Shown piece by piece: positions 34,463-44,118 of a DNA stretch of 64,000 nucleotides. This DNA is from Nitrospira sp. (lineage in GTDB: Bacteria > Nitrospirota > Nitrospiria > Nitrospirales > Nitrospiraceae), in the NCBI GenBank assembly GCA_024760545.1, contig CP060501.1, positions 434,001-498,000 of the forward strand, in the 5' to 3' direction. Position 1 is the stretch's first letter, and every line of letters starts with the position of its first letter. The translations under genes were made by a program, and so were the position numbers. The notes beneath the pieces are model-generated. The model did not search any database. It worked only from the letters and a program-made list of their open reading frames with translations, and was not told where the DNA came from.

Positions 34463-36390
34463 GCGCTCGTCACGACCTCCGTTCTGTCATGGGAACCGGC
34501 ACGCAACTGTCGATGCCAGAGTTCCAGCACGATCAGCGCATAGAGTTGATCCGAACAGTTTCGACGGCCGGCGTCATGCTCTTCCCATAGCCATCGTACG
34601 TAGCGCGGTTTGACGTAGCCCCGTTTCCTGATCACATCATCCGACAATAGATCGTGTGCCATCTCACGAAGGTCCTCCCGAAGCCATCGAGCCATCGGCA
34701 CCATGAACCCTTGTTTGGGTGCATGAAGAATCCGATCAGGCAAGATGCCTCGCAACATTCGGCGCATGAATCCCTTTAACCGCCAACCGGCAAACCGCAT
34801 CGAAGAGGGAATCCGTAGCGCCGCGGTCAACAGTTGCTGGTCGCAAAACGGAACGCGCAGCTCGAGGGAATGCACCATGCTCATTCGATCTCCCATGCGC
34901 AGGAGATCATCAGGCAGATAGCTCTGGAGGTCTACGCCCATGGCACAGTTCATGGGATCGGTTGAGGCCCACTGGTTGAACAACTCGTGAGCAAGTCCTC
35001 GTGGCCTCTCACCGGCAAACATGGCCTCCAGTTGGTCTCCCCAGAGAGCGCCGTCCCATTCGGCAGGAATAAACGTCGTCCAACGGCAGTACTGCTCTGG
35101 AAGCGGGAGATGGCCACCGTGGAGAAATCGTTTCAGGCGGGCAACCTGATCGCGGCCATTTCCTCGTTCGCCGATGGATGTACTCCATTGGGCAATCCGT
35201 TCACGGAGCTTCTGTGGGAGGCGTTGATACTGTGCGGCGGTGCGCACGCCCAGATATCGAGGATACCCTCCGAAGAGTTCGTCTCCGCCGATTCCGGAGA
35301 GTGCAACCGTGACGGTTTGACGAGCGACTTCAGAAACCAAATAGGTGGGAATGGCCGATGAGTCGGCAAATGGCTCGCCCATCCCCTCGACCACCTTTTT
35401 GATGAGGGCAACCGCATCCGGTTTCAGAATCGTTTCGGTATGAGTCGTCCGGAAATGAGCCGCCAGAAAGCGAGCCGATGCCAGTTCACTGAACGATTGG
35501 TCAGCAGGATGCTCATATCCGATTGTGAAGGTCTTGATGGGGTCTGTCTGATATTTGGCCATGACAGCCAAGAGGGACGCGGAGTCGAGGCCGCCTGAGA
35601 GGAATAATCCCAAGGGCACATCGCTCACGAGATGAGCGTGCACGGTCTCCTCGAACGTACGTAAAACTTCCGGTACGGCCTCTTTGCTCGTCCACTGGTT
35701 GTCATGGTGAAGCTCATCCTCCAGGCGATAATAGCGCAGCAATTCCGTACGTCCATCCGATACCTTCAACGCCTCGCCGGGGCGCAGCTGATGCACGCCG
35801 GCGACAGCCGTGGCAGATCCTGGTATGTATAAATGCGTCAAATATTCGGCGATGCTTTCGGGATGGAGCTGCCAATCGGGTAAGGCCTCGAGTAGTGAGG
35901 GAATCTCCGATGAAAATACGACACATGTTTCCCCACCGGCTTCGGGGCGGCGGATCGCATAGTACAGCGGTTTGATACCAAGATGATCACGGATCAACCA
36001 TGCGCAGCGACGCTCCTGATCCCACAAGGCAATGGCAAACATGCCTCTCAATCGGCGAAACGCATCAAACCCTTCATCTTCATACAAATGGACCAGGACT
36101 TCCGTATCGCACTGATTCGTCAGGTGGTGCCCTCTGTTCAACAGCTCTTTCCGCAATTCTCTGTAGTTATAGATCTCGCCATTCATGATGGCCCGCACGG
36201 TACGCGTCTCATTGCTGACCGGTTGCCGGCCACCTTCCGGATCGATCACTCGAAGTCTCCGCGCGCCAAGCGCAATTCCAGATTGCCGATAGACTCCTTC
36301 TTCATCCGGTCCGCGATGGACCAGTCTTCGAAGCATTGCGTGGACCGCCGTGCCGTCATTCTGCCCTATGACTCCGCAAATGCCGCACAT
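34459..36390 (-). CDS. asnB: Asparagine synthetase-type glutamine amidotransferase
   Basis: A 643-residue two-domain protein. The class II glutaminase half begins MCGICGVIGQNDG, with Cys2 as nucleophile after Met removal; this fixes the start at 36390 although the frame is open to 36642. RGPDEEG, AIMNGEIYNYREL and NQCDTEVLVHLYE are the glutaminase pattern. The synthetase half has the ATP pyrophosphatase loop LFLSGGLDSASLLAVM and LSGIGGDELFGGYPRYL. Such proteins make asparagine from aspartate, but within O-antigen and capsule loci they often amidate uronic acids of the polymer. The locus context favours the second role, without proof. Confidence 0.9.
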   Translation of the reverse strand: MCGICGVIGQNDGTAVHAMLRRLVHRGPDEEGVYRQSGIALGARRLRVIDPEGGRQPVSNETRTVRAIMNGEIYNYRELRKELLNRGHHLTNQCDTEVLVHLYEDEGFDAFRRLRGMFAIALWDQERRCAWLIRDHLGIKPLYYAIRRPEAGGETCVVFSSEIPSLLEALPDWQLHPESIAEYLTHLYIPGSATAVAGVHQLRPGEALKVSDGRTELLRYYRLEDELHHDNQWTSKEAVPEVLRTFEETVHAHLVSDVPLGLFLSGGLDSASLLAVMAKYQTDPIKTFTIGYEHPADQSFSELASARFLAAHFRTTHTETILKPDAVALIKKVVEGMGEPFADSSAIPTYLVSEVARQTVTVALSGIGGDELFGGYPRYLGVRTAAQYQRLPQKLRERIAQWSTSIGERGNGRDQVARLKRFLHGGHLPLPEQYCRWTTFIPAEWDGALWGDQLEAMFAGERPRGLAHELFNQWASTDPMNCAMGVDLQSYLPDDLLRMGDRMSMVHSLELRVPFCDQQLLTAALRIPSSMRFAGWRLKGFMRRMLRGILPDRILHAPKQGFMVPMARWLREDLREMAHDLLSDDVIRKRGYVKPRYVRWLWEEHDAGRRNCSDQLYALIVLELWHRQLRAGSHDRTEVVTSA

Positions 36391-36394
36391 GGAA

Positions 36395-36646
36395 CTATTT
36401 CCCTTTGTCGAGCACGGCACGATCACGACGCTCCAACTCTTGCCGCTCGCGTTCGTGTTTTGGCGATACCGATTGCGGTGGAACGTCCACCGGCTCATAT
36501 CGCGTATGCTTCGCGCTTCCGACTGATTCCAGGAGTGCGCGCACACCGAGCGCCGCCATGGCGCCGAGGAAGCACAACAACAAGATTGCACCCCATCCGC
36601 GTAGTGTCCGTTTCCAAGACCGCTTGTGCGCCAAATAGGCACTCAT
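36395..36646 (-). CDS. Small single-pass membrane protein
   Basis: An 83-residue protein with a basic N-terminus (AHKRSWKRTLRGWG), one transmembrane helix (AILLLCFLGAMAALGVRALL) and a charged, probably periplasmic or cytoplasmic coiled tail (SPKHERERQELERRDRAVLD). Its start overlaps the methyltransferase stop by four bases, and it ends four bases before asnB, so it is in the middle of a coupled run of genes and is likely real. No family is recognised. Confidence 0.65.
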   Translation of the reverse strand: MSAYLAHKRSWKRTLRGWGAILLLCFLGAMAALGVRALLESVGSAKHTRYEPVDVPPQSVSPKHERERQELERRDRAVLDKGK

Positions 36647-37533
36647 GGTCCATGTCCTGGTCGCTGGGCGACGATTTCAAACGAGGGAGCGCACAGGAGA
36701 CGACCGCTCGTTGCGTAGTACACAGTCTGAGATAGCGGCCACAGTACTGTTCGGCTGACTGTCCATTTCAATCGGCTCACCCAGGGGTGCACGGGAGACA
36801 AGGGACCTCGGCTGGGCCTGGAATTGCGCAGGCTGATGATGCTGAGCCCGGCCTGTTCCATTAAGGTGGTCAGCGCCCTAGCGGTGTACAGATACCAATG
36901 GAAGGCTTGGTCATATTGGGAACCGATCCAGCGAGCGGGGTGTCGCATCGACAGATGGAACAGTCCGTTTGTCGCGCGCACCAGCATCAGTCCCTTCGGT
37001 GCGAGGAGGTTGCTCGCTTGCTGAAGCATGACTGACGGGTCGGCCACGGTTTCCAGCACGTTGATCAAGGTCACGACATCGAATCGCGGCACCTGTTCAC
37101 CACCCTCAAGCGTGTGGGGCGGTAACATAGGGAACCCTTTCTGCGCGGCTCGAAGCGCGGCCTGTTTGGATAGTTCGATTCCCGAGCAGTTCCATCCGCC
37201 CTCTCGACAGAGCAACAGGAACCCTCCATCTCCACACCCGATATCAAGCAGGGTACCTGAGGGCGATCGATACGAAGACAGGTGCTTCAACACACTTCGA
37301 AACACCGGCTGACGATCATCTAAGGCTTCGACGGCTCCATAATCCCCATCGTAGCTTTCACGAAAATAGTCTTCGACTGACTCGCGTGCCGGGCGAGGAG
37401 AGCGAAACACGAGCTCACACGTGGGACACTGAACATACCGCCTGGTTGGAGTGTGAAATACCTCGGTCGGCGGTTCCAGAGTTCCGCAGGGACATTCGCT
37501 GGAAGCTTCTTGGAGAGCGCTTGCCGCGTTCAT
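36643..37533 (-). CDS. SAM-dependent methyltransferase with N-terminal zinc ribbon
   Basis: A 296-residue class I methyltransferase. The N-terminus carries a four-Cys zinc-ribbon-like element (CPC at residues 14-16 and CPTC near 36-39), then the SAM-binding motif I TLLDIGCGDGGFLLLCREG and the post-motif acidic residue GIELSKQAA. This layout is common in methyltransferases of polysaccharide loci. It may O- or C-methylate a sugar residue. Its start overlaps the stop of the upstream GT4 gene (ATGA). Confidence 0.85.
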   Translation of the reverse strand: MNAASALQEASSECPCGTLEPPTEVFHTPTRRYVQCPTCELVFRSPRPARESVEDYFRESYDGDYGAVEALDDRQPVFRSVLKHLSSYRSPSGTLLDIGCGDGGFLLLCREGGWNCSGIELSKQAALRAAQKGFPMLPPHTLEGGEQVPRFDVVTLINVLETVADPSVMLQQASNLLAPKGLMLVRATNGLFHLSMRHPARWIGSQYDQAFHWYLYTARALTTLMEQAGLSIISLRNSRPSRGPLSPVHPWVSRLKWTVSRTVLWPLSQTVYYATSGRLLCAPSFEIVAQRPGHGP

Positions 37534-38705
37534 GCCGCTTCCTTCTGCACCTCTGGAGGTGCAACCGCGGATGAGCTGCGCAAGGCCGGCATAGCCTCTT
37601 CAAATACCTTGACCGTATCTTGAACCATTTTCCCTGCCGTAAACCGCGCTGCCACTTCTTGTTGCCCTGTCTTGCCCATTCGCGCGGCCCAAGTCGGATC
37701 CCGAAGCATACTCCGAATCGCCGCTTCCAAGGCATGGGAGCTCCTCGGGGGAACCAGTAGGCCGTTGCTGCCGTGGCGGACGATCTCCGGCACACCATTG
37801 ACACTCGTTGCAACAACGGGCCGGCACATGGCCAACGCCTCTAGGACTACAAAGGGAAACCCTTCCGACAGGGAAGGCAACACGACCACATCTGCTGCGG
37901 CATACCAGTCTCCCACGTCGTCCCGAGCGCCCACAAACCGACAGGACTGCTCAACTCCCTTCTCTCTCGCCAAGGTCCTGAGGACTTCCCGACATTCACC
38001 TTCCCCAACAAACAAGCAGACAAGTGACGGCCATTCTGCCAGAAGACCGGGGAGAGCACCGATCAAAAACCGATGGCCCTTTTCCTCCGTGAGTCTCGCG
38101 ACTGTGAGGAGCGCGAGCCCATTACCTACACACCATTCTCTCCTGATCTTGTTGCGATTTCCTGAGCCGGAGAACGAGGCCAGGTCAATCCCGTTCCGAA
38201 CCGTCGTCGTTCTCGCAGCGGCGGCGGGGCAGTCGGCAAGGACATCCCGCTTGATGGCATCGGAGACACAAATCAGTCGATCGGCCTGTGGAAGCAGAGC
38301 CCGCAGGATCGCGATATAGAAAGACCGTTTGGCCGGGTTGATTTCGTAATCTCTGATGGAGTTGTGTATCGTCGCCACCACGCAAGGCACTCCGGCCAAC
38401 CATGCTGCCAGGCGCCCATACACGTTCGCGCGCGCCCCATGCGTTTGGAGAACAGTCACCTTGTTCTGCTTGAGTACGTATGCCAGCCGCAGGAGCGCTA
38501 ACGGATTGAAGAGCGGGGTCAGGGGGACGACGCTGGTCGGAACCTTCTTCGATATCATCTTCCCGACAAACGGACCCGGTTCCGGACAGATCAGGAGCGG
38601 ACGAAAACGGGTGCGGTCCAATCGATCAAACAGCAGTTCCAGATACCGCTCACCTCCACCATACCCGGCTGAGCCGGCCAGTTGCGCCAGAACGACCGGC
38701 TTCAT
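37530..38705 (-). CDS. Family 4 glycosyltransferase
   Basis: A 391-residue GT-B enzyme. GGGAGG before the ATG at 38705 and the four-base overlap with the upstream methyltransferase stop fix the start; the ORF runs to 38918 without need. Signatures are LAQLAGSAGYGGGERYLELL, LQTHGARANVYGRLAAWLAG, TVRNGIDLASFSG and SEGFPFVVLEALAMCRPVVA. It probably extends the repeat unit of the locus polymer. Donor sugar unknown. Confidence 0.88.
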   Translation of the reverse strand: MKPVVLAQLAGSAGYGGGERYLELLFDRLDRTRFRPLLICPEPGPFVGKMISKKVPTSVVPLTPLFNPLALLRLAYVLKQNKVTVLQTHGARANVYGRLAAWLAGVPCVVATIHNSIRDYEINPAKRSFYIAILRALLPQADRLICVSDAIKRDVLADCPAAAARTTTVRNGIDLASFSGSGNRNKIRREWCVGNGLALLTVARLTEEKGHRFLIGALPGLLAEWPSLVCLFVGEGECREVLRTLAREKGVEQSCRFVGARDDVGDWYAAADVVVLPSLSEGFPFVVLEALAMCRPVVATSVNGVPEIVRHGSNGLLVPPRSSHALEAAIRSMLRDPTWAARMGKTGQQEVAARFTAGKMVQDTVKVFEEAMPALRSSSAVAPPEVQKEAA

Positions 38706-39544
38706 GGTTTCCTCCCGACGATCAACAGGCTGCCGCGCAAGTGAGGCACGACATAGAACGGCCATTTGGCCCAATCGATGCCATGTTGCTTGACGGACTG
38801 ACGGCAGTCTTGCGTGTCTTCGCCGAGAAAATACCGGGATTCCGCGATGCAAAATCCGGTTTGGCGCAGCATGTCGGTCAATTCGTGCATGGCATACTCT
38901 CGGGCATGCGGCCGCCATTCATCATCGGGATTCTTGTATCCCGGTGGAGCAAGGCGATCGTTCAGGGTACGACCGATCAAGAGCTTGAAGATGTTCCCGA
39001 TCCGAGTGACGTTCGGCGTCGTCAGCACCACATGACCGCCGGAACGAAGAATTCGAAATGCTTCCTCGAGCAAATGAAACGGCGAAGTCAGATGTTCGAT
39101 GATTTCCAGCGCGAAGACCAGTTGAACCGAGTGATCCGGAAGAGGGACCTTATCGGAATATCCCTTTGCCTGAAAGTGACCGCCCAAGGGATCGAGGTCG
39201 ACCGTCATGATGTCCGCATGGATGTCTCGCCGCATGAACTCTACGAAGTCCTCGGAGATCATCAGCCCGGCTCCGTACAACTGTGCCGCTTTCGTATAAC
39301 CGATGCGACGGAGCAGCCTCAACAGGCTGCCGGGGAAAGGCCCTAAGTCAACGATCGACTGTGTCTCGGGCGGCAGCATACGCAAACCACTCCGCAATGC
39401 CACATGCAAACGGTCCCGGCATTTCATCGCATGATGCATGGGAATCTTGAACCGGTCATCTTTCTGCCCGAAGGACTCGTAGGCAGACGGCTGGTACGTT
39501 TTCAGGACGTCGAAAAAGTGATCTCTGGTCAATTCGTAAGCCAT
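38702..39544 (-). CDS. SAM-dependent methyltransferase
   Basis: A 280-residue class I methyltransferase. Motif I is SIVDLGPFPGSLLRLLRRIG, motif II contains QLVFALEIIEHLTSPFHLLE and motif III GGHVVLTTPNVTRIGN. The ATG at 39544 overlaps the preceding stop (TGATG). The segment HHAMKCRDRLHVAL upstream of motif I and the later FYVVPHLRGSLLIVG are distinctive but not assigned. It may act on a sugar of the repeat unit, or on a polyprenyl-linked intermediate. Confidence 0.82.
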   Translation of the reverse strand: MAYELTRDHFFDVLKTYQPSAYESFGQKDDRFKIPMHHAMKCRDRLHVALRSGLRMLPPETQSIVDLGPFPGSLLRLLRRIGYTKAAQLYGAGLMISEDFVEFMRRDIHADIMTVDLDPLGGHFQAKGYSDKVPLPDHSVQLVFALEIIEHLTSPFHLLEEAFRILRSGGHVVLTTPNVTRIGNIFKLLIGRTLNDRLAPPGYKNPDDEWRPHAREYAMHELTDMLRQTGFCIAESRYFLGEDTQDCRQSVKQHGIDWAKWPFYVVPHLRGSLLIVGRKP

Positions 39545-40875
39545 CACGCGCTTGTCATATGTGAATAAACCGGCCGCCTCTGGAGAATCGCTCGACGCAT
39601 CCTAAAATGGGGAACTGCGGCGACTGATAGCATCATGAGACACGGTAATACGGGTAGTGCATAGCGACCGGCCTCCACAGTGAAGGGCACATACCCCGCC
39701 GTCAGGCCAATCGGGAACAGATAGAGAGGAAGAAGGGTCTTCCAGTGCTCTCGATGAACCCAGCCACTGAAGCAAGCCATGACAATGAGACCAGGAACAA
39801 GCAACAGCCGCTTGACCAGACTATACGTGGCCACGGCCAAACCCCTCTCCTTGAGATCCTTCTGCAGCCCATGCATGAACCCTTGTCCTTCATCTGACAA
39901 GTAGTACGCGTTGCCGACCCAGAAATCCCAAATCCTTCCACATGTCAGTGCCGCGTAATTCAATGGATCGGCCACGATTCGATCTATCCCCTTTTTACGA
40001 AGCAGTTGATCCGTCGACACGTCATACATTGCATACGCATAGGGCAGCGGGGTGATCCCGGCACTCTCCCATATGGCTTGTTCTCGTTCCTGCGGCATCG
40101 GCCAACTGCCTCGAGACGAGGGATCACTTCCCATCCACAGTCCTGCGCCCACACCGGCCGAAACCGGAATGATGTGATGAAAAGACATGTAGTTCCGCAC
40201 GGACCACGGCAGCACGAGCACGAGACACGTCGCTCCGTACACCACTCCATACTTGACCCGTTGTGAGAGCTGATCTGTGTCTATCCATATGAATGCCATC
40301 AGACACATGGCCAACACCAAGACCACCGGTTTACACAGGATCGTCAGACCGGCAGCGAGCCCCATCAGGGTGAATTGACGGCTGGACGGGACCTGCGCAG
40401 ATCTGACCACCGTCCAGAGCCAGACACTGATTAACAGTGTCAAAAGGGCTTCACTCCGGATCCTTGGGTCATAGGTCCAGTAGGCCGGATAGAGGAATAC
40501 GATGGACGCGGTCCACGCCCCTACTCGGGAATCCCACAATGCAGTGCCAACTCTATAGAGGCTCCACGCGGCTCCGAGATCGAAGAGTATATGAAGCATC
40601 GGCACCCAGTCCGGTCGATGGCCGACCAAGAAATAGAAACTTGCGAGGACGGCCGGATAGAGAGGGGCCACATGGGCGGCAGGATCGACCCCATCCAGAG
40701 TGAACCGTCCCAGAGTCACCAGATTCCATGCCAGCGTATCAAACAGCTGATCAACGGCAAACGAATGCCCTGGCGCCGTCCAGATAACCCAGGCTCGCGC
40801 AAGCAGACCCAGACAGATTGCCGACAGGACAATCATTCCGGTATTGAACCTCAGTCTATTCGGGCGGCCGATCAT
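39544..40875 (-). CDS. GT-C-fold membrane glycosyltransferase (PMT/ArnT-like)
   Basis: A 443-residue integral membrane protein with about ten to eleven helices. The N-terminal loop contains an acidic pattern (GHSFAVDQLFDTLAWNLVT) and the segment APLYPAVLASFYFLVGHRPD, like GT-C enzymes of the PMT/ArnT type, which use polyprenyl-phosphate sugars on the periplasmic side. ALTLLISVWLWTV-like helices follow. It may add a side sugar after flipping. Coupled at both ends by overlapping start and stop codons. Confidence 0.78.
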   Translation of the reverse strand: MIGRPNRLRFNTGMIVLSAICLGLLARAWVIWTAPGHSFAVDQLFDTLAWNLVTLGRFTLDGVDPAAHVAPLYPAVLASFYFLVGHRPDWVPMLHILFDLGAAWSLYRVGTALWDSRVGAWTASIVFLYPAYWTYDPRIRSEALLTLLISVWLWTVVRSAQVPSSRQFTLMGLAAGLTILCKPVVLVLAMCLMAFIWIDTDQLSQRVKYGVVYGATCLVLVLPWSVRNYMSFHHIIPVSAGVGAGLWMGSDPSSRGSWPMPQEREQAIWESAGITPLPYAYAMYDVSTDQLLRKKGIDRIVADPLNYAALTCGRIWDFWVGNAYYLSDEGQGFMHGLQKDLKERGLAVATYSLVKRLLLVPGLIVMACFSGWVHREHWKTLLPLYLFPIGLTAGYVPFTVEAGRYALPVLPCLMMLSVAAVPHFRMRRAILQRRPVYSHMTSA

Positions 40876-41612
40876 TTAACGCAGACCCCGATCAAGTTGG
40901 TGTCTTCGGCAATCCCTTCGCCGTATTCAATATCCGCAGGAACGATCTCACTTAATGAAGGCCCCCCATGCCATCGACTGATCAGTCCACCGATCCAATG
41001 ACGGATAGGCCGTGGAACACAATTACGGAGTCCTGATGGATCCCACTGACGGACGCGCTCCATCGATTGTTCGACCGTTTTCAACCGCAGACCTTGGCGC
41101 CGGCCGTACCAGCGAATAGTCGAAAAGTATGGCGCCAGGAGCGCTTTGAACTCATCCGCGGTGTATTCACGAACGTGGTAAGGATCACCTGGAATGACTC
41201 CCCTGCCCTTTCCGTGGGGCGTAAAAATGATCAGCATGCCTCGAGGTTTCAACACGCGAGTGAGCTCAGCTACGAAACCGTGGTCATCTTGGATGTGTTC
41301 AATGGTATCTTGTGAAACGATGCAGTCGAACGATTCATCTCGAAATCCGAGGGCACATCCATCCATCGCAAGAAAATCGACATTGCATCGAGGATAATCG
41401 GTTCGGCTCTTGGCGACAACGCTCGGAACGCAATCGATCCCGACGATCCGACCCGCCCTCGCGCCAAGGTAGTCGGCACCGTACCCGGTTCCGCAAGAGA
41501 GATCCAAAATTCGACGTTGTCCCAGTGAGCCGACTTGATGGGCCGCCCACACATATCCCGATAAGTTCACCATGTGCTGCGTATCGGTGGGATAGGCGGA
41601 TCGTCGTTCCAC
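40872..41612 (-). CDS. SAM-dependent methyltransferase
   Basis: A 246-residue class I methyltransferase. The SAM motif RRILDLSCGTGYGADYLGA is followed by VGIDCVPSVVAKSRTDYP and FDCIVSQDTIEHIQDDHGFV, then RGMLIIFTPHGKG. The N-terminus is short (MERRSAYPTDTQHMVNLSG). It most resembles UbiE/Methyltransf_11-type enzymes. Third methyltransferase of the locus; the polymer is probably heavily methylated. Confidence 0.85.
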   Translation of the reverse strand: MERRSAYPTDTQHMVNLSGYVWAAHQVGSLGQRRILDLSCGTGYGADYLGARAGRIVGIDCVPSVVAKSRTDYPRCNVDFLAMDGCALGFRDESFDCIVSQDTIEHIQDDHGFVAELTRVLKPRGMLIIFTPHGKGRGVIPGDPYHVREYTADEFKALLAPYFSTIRWYGRRQGLRLKTVEQSMERVRQWDPSGLRNCVPRPIRHWIGGLISRWHGGPSLSEIVPADIEYGEGIAEDTNLIGVCVK

Positions 41613-41623
41613 GAATGTGTCCT

Positions 41624-42607
41624 TTATCCTTTACTCTGACTGGACCAGGCCAAGTCAGCCTGTGTCGGCCGTCCTCCGCTCCATAAACGACGAACGATCG
41701 ACAGATAGGTGTCGAAAGATATGTCTGTCGCGGCCGACTGTGATCTGCCGAACGCCCCAATGAGGCGCACCATTGCTCCAACGGCGATCCAGCCTTTCAT
41801 GATCCAACGTTTGAGCCATGAAAAGTGTTTTTCCACATACCTGATTCGGCTGAACTCCCATATGATGTTCAAACGAGCTCGATCATTCGTTCCACTGCGG
41901 CCGAGCAAATGTACGATATCTGCATCGGCCAGATGCCGAATTCGATACCCACGCCGCCGGATTTCTCGGCACAGATCGACATCCTCGAAATACATGAAAT
42001 ACCCTTCGTCCAACCCACCGCACGCCTTCATCAGCTCGCGGCGCACCAGGAGACACGCCCCATTGATCCAGTCCACATCCTGTGACTGCGAACAGTCGAT
42101 GACCTGCCTGGCCGCCAGGGAACCCTGTAACCTAGGAGCCCATCGTCGGAAGACCTCGGCATAGGTCAGATGATCCCGAATCGATGGAAAGGGATAACAA
42201 GATTGGTACAGGAGGCCATCCCCGGTCCACTGTTTGCACCCCACGGCGCCGATCGTTGGTTCTTGATCAAGACAGGCCAGCATCCGATCCAATGTCTGCG
42301 GCCGTATACGTGTGTCGCTGTTCAACATGAGAAAATATCGCCCGCGGCTCACTGCGAACCCTTGGTTGACCGCTTTGGCAAATCCCAGATTCTCTTGATT
42401 CACGATAAGGTCGATCTTGGGATACGTCATTTGCACGGCGGGTACCGTCGCATCCTGCGAGTTGTTGTCTACGACGATGACTTCAAATCGAATCGCATCC
42501 GTAGATTCGAACACCGACTTGAGGCAATCGAGCAACAACGTTCGGGTGTTGTAGCTGACGATGGCGATCGACATGTCCACTAAACCCCCTGAATCTCCTG
42601 ATGTCAT
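41624..42607 (-). CDS. Family 2 glycosyltransferase
   Basis: A 327-residue GT-A enzyme, rhamnosyltransferase-like. The opening VDMSIAIVSYNTRTLLLDCL and EVIVVDNNSQDATVPAVQ are GT2 signatures; NSDTRIRPQTLDRML holds the metal-binding DxD-like element and MYFEDVDLCREIRRRGYRI is the usual ED/DVDLC block with the catalytic base. A hydrophobic C-terminal segment may associate with the membrane. The ATG overlaps the flippase stop by four bases. Confidence 0.88.
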   Translation of the reverse strand: MTSGDSGGLVDMSIAIVSYNTRTLLLDCLKSVFESTDAIRFEVIVVDNNSQDATVPAVQMTYPKIDLIVNQENLGFAKAVNQGFAVSRGRYFLMLNSDTRIRPQTLDRMLACLDQEPTIGAVGCKQWTGDGLLYQSCYPFPSIRDHLTYAEVFRRWAPRLQGSLAARQVIDCSQSQDVDWINGACLLVRRELMKACGGLDEGYFMYFEDVDLCREIRRRGYRIRHLADADIVHLLGRSGTNDRARLNIIWEFSRIRYVEKHFSWLKRWIMKGWIAVGAMVRLIGAFGRSQSAATDISFDTYLSIVRRLWSGGRPTQADLAWSSQSKG

Positions 42608-44076
42608 GCTCTTGCACCCTGTGCTTGATAGTTCCAGAGCGCATTGAGGCGTGGACGCTCAATCCACCACAGGTACCCACCGAGCATTCCAGCAGCAAGC
42701 AGAGCAAGGATCTCGGGCGTCCAGGGAATCGCGACTTGATGCTCTCCCTGTATTGAGGAGAGAAGTACGCCCGCGATGAGACCAATGATCCCTGTTCGGC
42801 CGAGTGCCACGAAGGTGGCATGGCTGGATGAGCCCAGAAGTCGGTGTGTTTCCAACGCTTGCAGTACAACGCCGAGTATGAAGCTGATTGTCAGCGAGAG
42901 AGCGGCGCCGAGTACCCCCAACGAGCTCGTCATTGGAACAATGATGGCCAGATACAATGCACACTGCCCGACCCAACTCCTCATTTGAAGGTCGGGACGT
43001 CCCATTCCAAAGTGCAACGAGGCCATCACAGCGGCATATCCGCTACAAACGGTATATACACAAAGCACTTTCAGCGGGTCGACAATACCGATCCATTGCG
43101 GGCCAAACACGAAGGGCACAAGAATAGGCGCCAAGGTACCAATCATCACCGCCAGCGGAATGTAGGCGATACCCACAAGTCCCGCTTGGAGGTCGAAGAC
43201 ACGGGCAACCCCAAGCCGGTCCTGCTGCAATGAAGCATAAGTCGGTACACTGATTTGCTGCATGAGCGATGTGGCTCGAGCGCCCAACAGCAGCGGGATG
43301 GCGAGCGCCACCTGATAGAATCCGAGCGCTTCCGCTCCGAGTTCCCGACCGACGACCAGTTCTCCACCGGTCATGACCCCGAAGGCACACAGCGTCGTGA
43401 TGTTGAGACGGCTGCCGTACCGGACAAAGTAGGATACTGATGAGCTTTTCAGGGACCACCGCGGAGTAAAAGGCGACACCAGAAAAGACAGCACACATCC
43501 AACCACCAGGCCGGCCAGCTGCCCGATGACGAGTGCCCAGACGGTCCGGTAGAAAACTGCAACGATTACGGTTACGGTTGCTTCCACAATTCGACGGACA
43601 ACATCCAGTGTCACGCGACGCTTCAGGTCGAGTCGTTTCATCATCATGGCCAATGCCGGGCTTTGGACTCCCTGTACGATCAAAGCCAGGGCGTGCACAC
43701 GCAACAGGGACTCAAGCACCGGCATACGCATCAGATCGCTGATTATCCCCGCCAAGACCCAGATTCCTGCCGCCATCACCAGCCCCCGGAGAGCCGACAG
43801 TGTCCATGCCGCGGCCAGATCTTCGTCAGTCACGTGTTCTTTCGCTATGAGAGCCGAATCAACCCCCAACTCACTGAGGGTCAACATCGCCAGTAACACG
43901 GCGGCCGACGCGGCCATGATTCCGAAATCCACCGGTGTCAGGATTCTTGCGAGGACAGCGAGTTGTCCCGCCGCAATCACTTTGTCGAGCAGAAATCCTC
44001 CACCAGCCCACCAGCCAGCGCGAAGGATCCGGTGACGGAAACGCGTCGGTCCCGATTCATCATCCTGCATAGACAT
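42604..44076 (-). CDS. Wzx-type polysaccharide flippase (MOP superfamily)
   Basis: A 490-residue membrane protein with about fourteen helices, of the MOP flippase superfamily. The opening FRHRILRAGWWAGGGFLLDK and ARILTPVDFGIMAASAAVLL are typical of Wzx/WzxC proteins. These turn undecaprenyl-linked repeat units from the cytoplasmic to the periplasmic face. The presence of flippase, ligase/polymerase, Wza and Wzc in one locus indicates a Wzx/Wzy pathway. No strong ribosome binding site precedes the ATGs at 44076 and 44070. Confidence 0.87.
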   Translation of the reverse strand: MSMQDDESGPTRFRHRILRAGWWAGGGFLLDKVIAAGQLAVLARILTPVDFGIMAASAAVLLAMLTLSELGVDSALIAKEHVTDEDLAAAWTLSALRGLVMAAGIWVLAGIISDLMRMPVLESLLRVHALALIVQGVQSPALAMMMKRLDLKRRVTLDVVRRIVEATVTVIVAVFYRTVWALVIGQLAGLVVGCVLSFLVSPFTPRWSLKSSSVSYFVRYGSRLNITTLCAFGVMTGGELVVGRELGAEALGFYQVALAIPLLLGARATSLMQQISVPTYASLQQDRLGVARVFDLQAGLVGIAYIPLAVMIGTLAPILVPFVFGPQWIGIVDPLKVLCVYTVCSGYAAVMASLHFGMGRPDLQMRSWVGQCALYLAIIVPMTSSLGVLGAALSLTISFILGVVLQALETHRLLGSSSHATFVALGRTGIIGLIAGVLLSSIQGEHQVAIPWTPEILALLAAGMLGGYLWWIERPRLNALWNYQAQGARA

Positions 44077-44118
44077 GGTTAGTCGACTGTCACTTTGCTT
44101 GTTATTCAGTCGCGCCGT

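Noticed and set aside
36391-36642. N-terminal extension of the asparagine-synthetase frame
   Set aside because: Class II glutaminases need Cys at position 2, and the extension overlaps another gene on the same strand.
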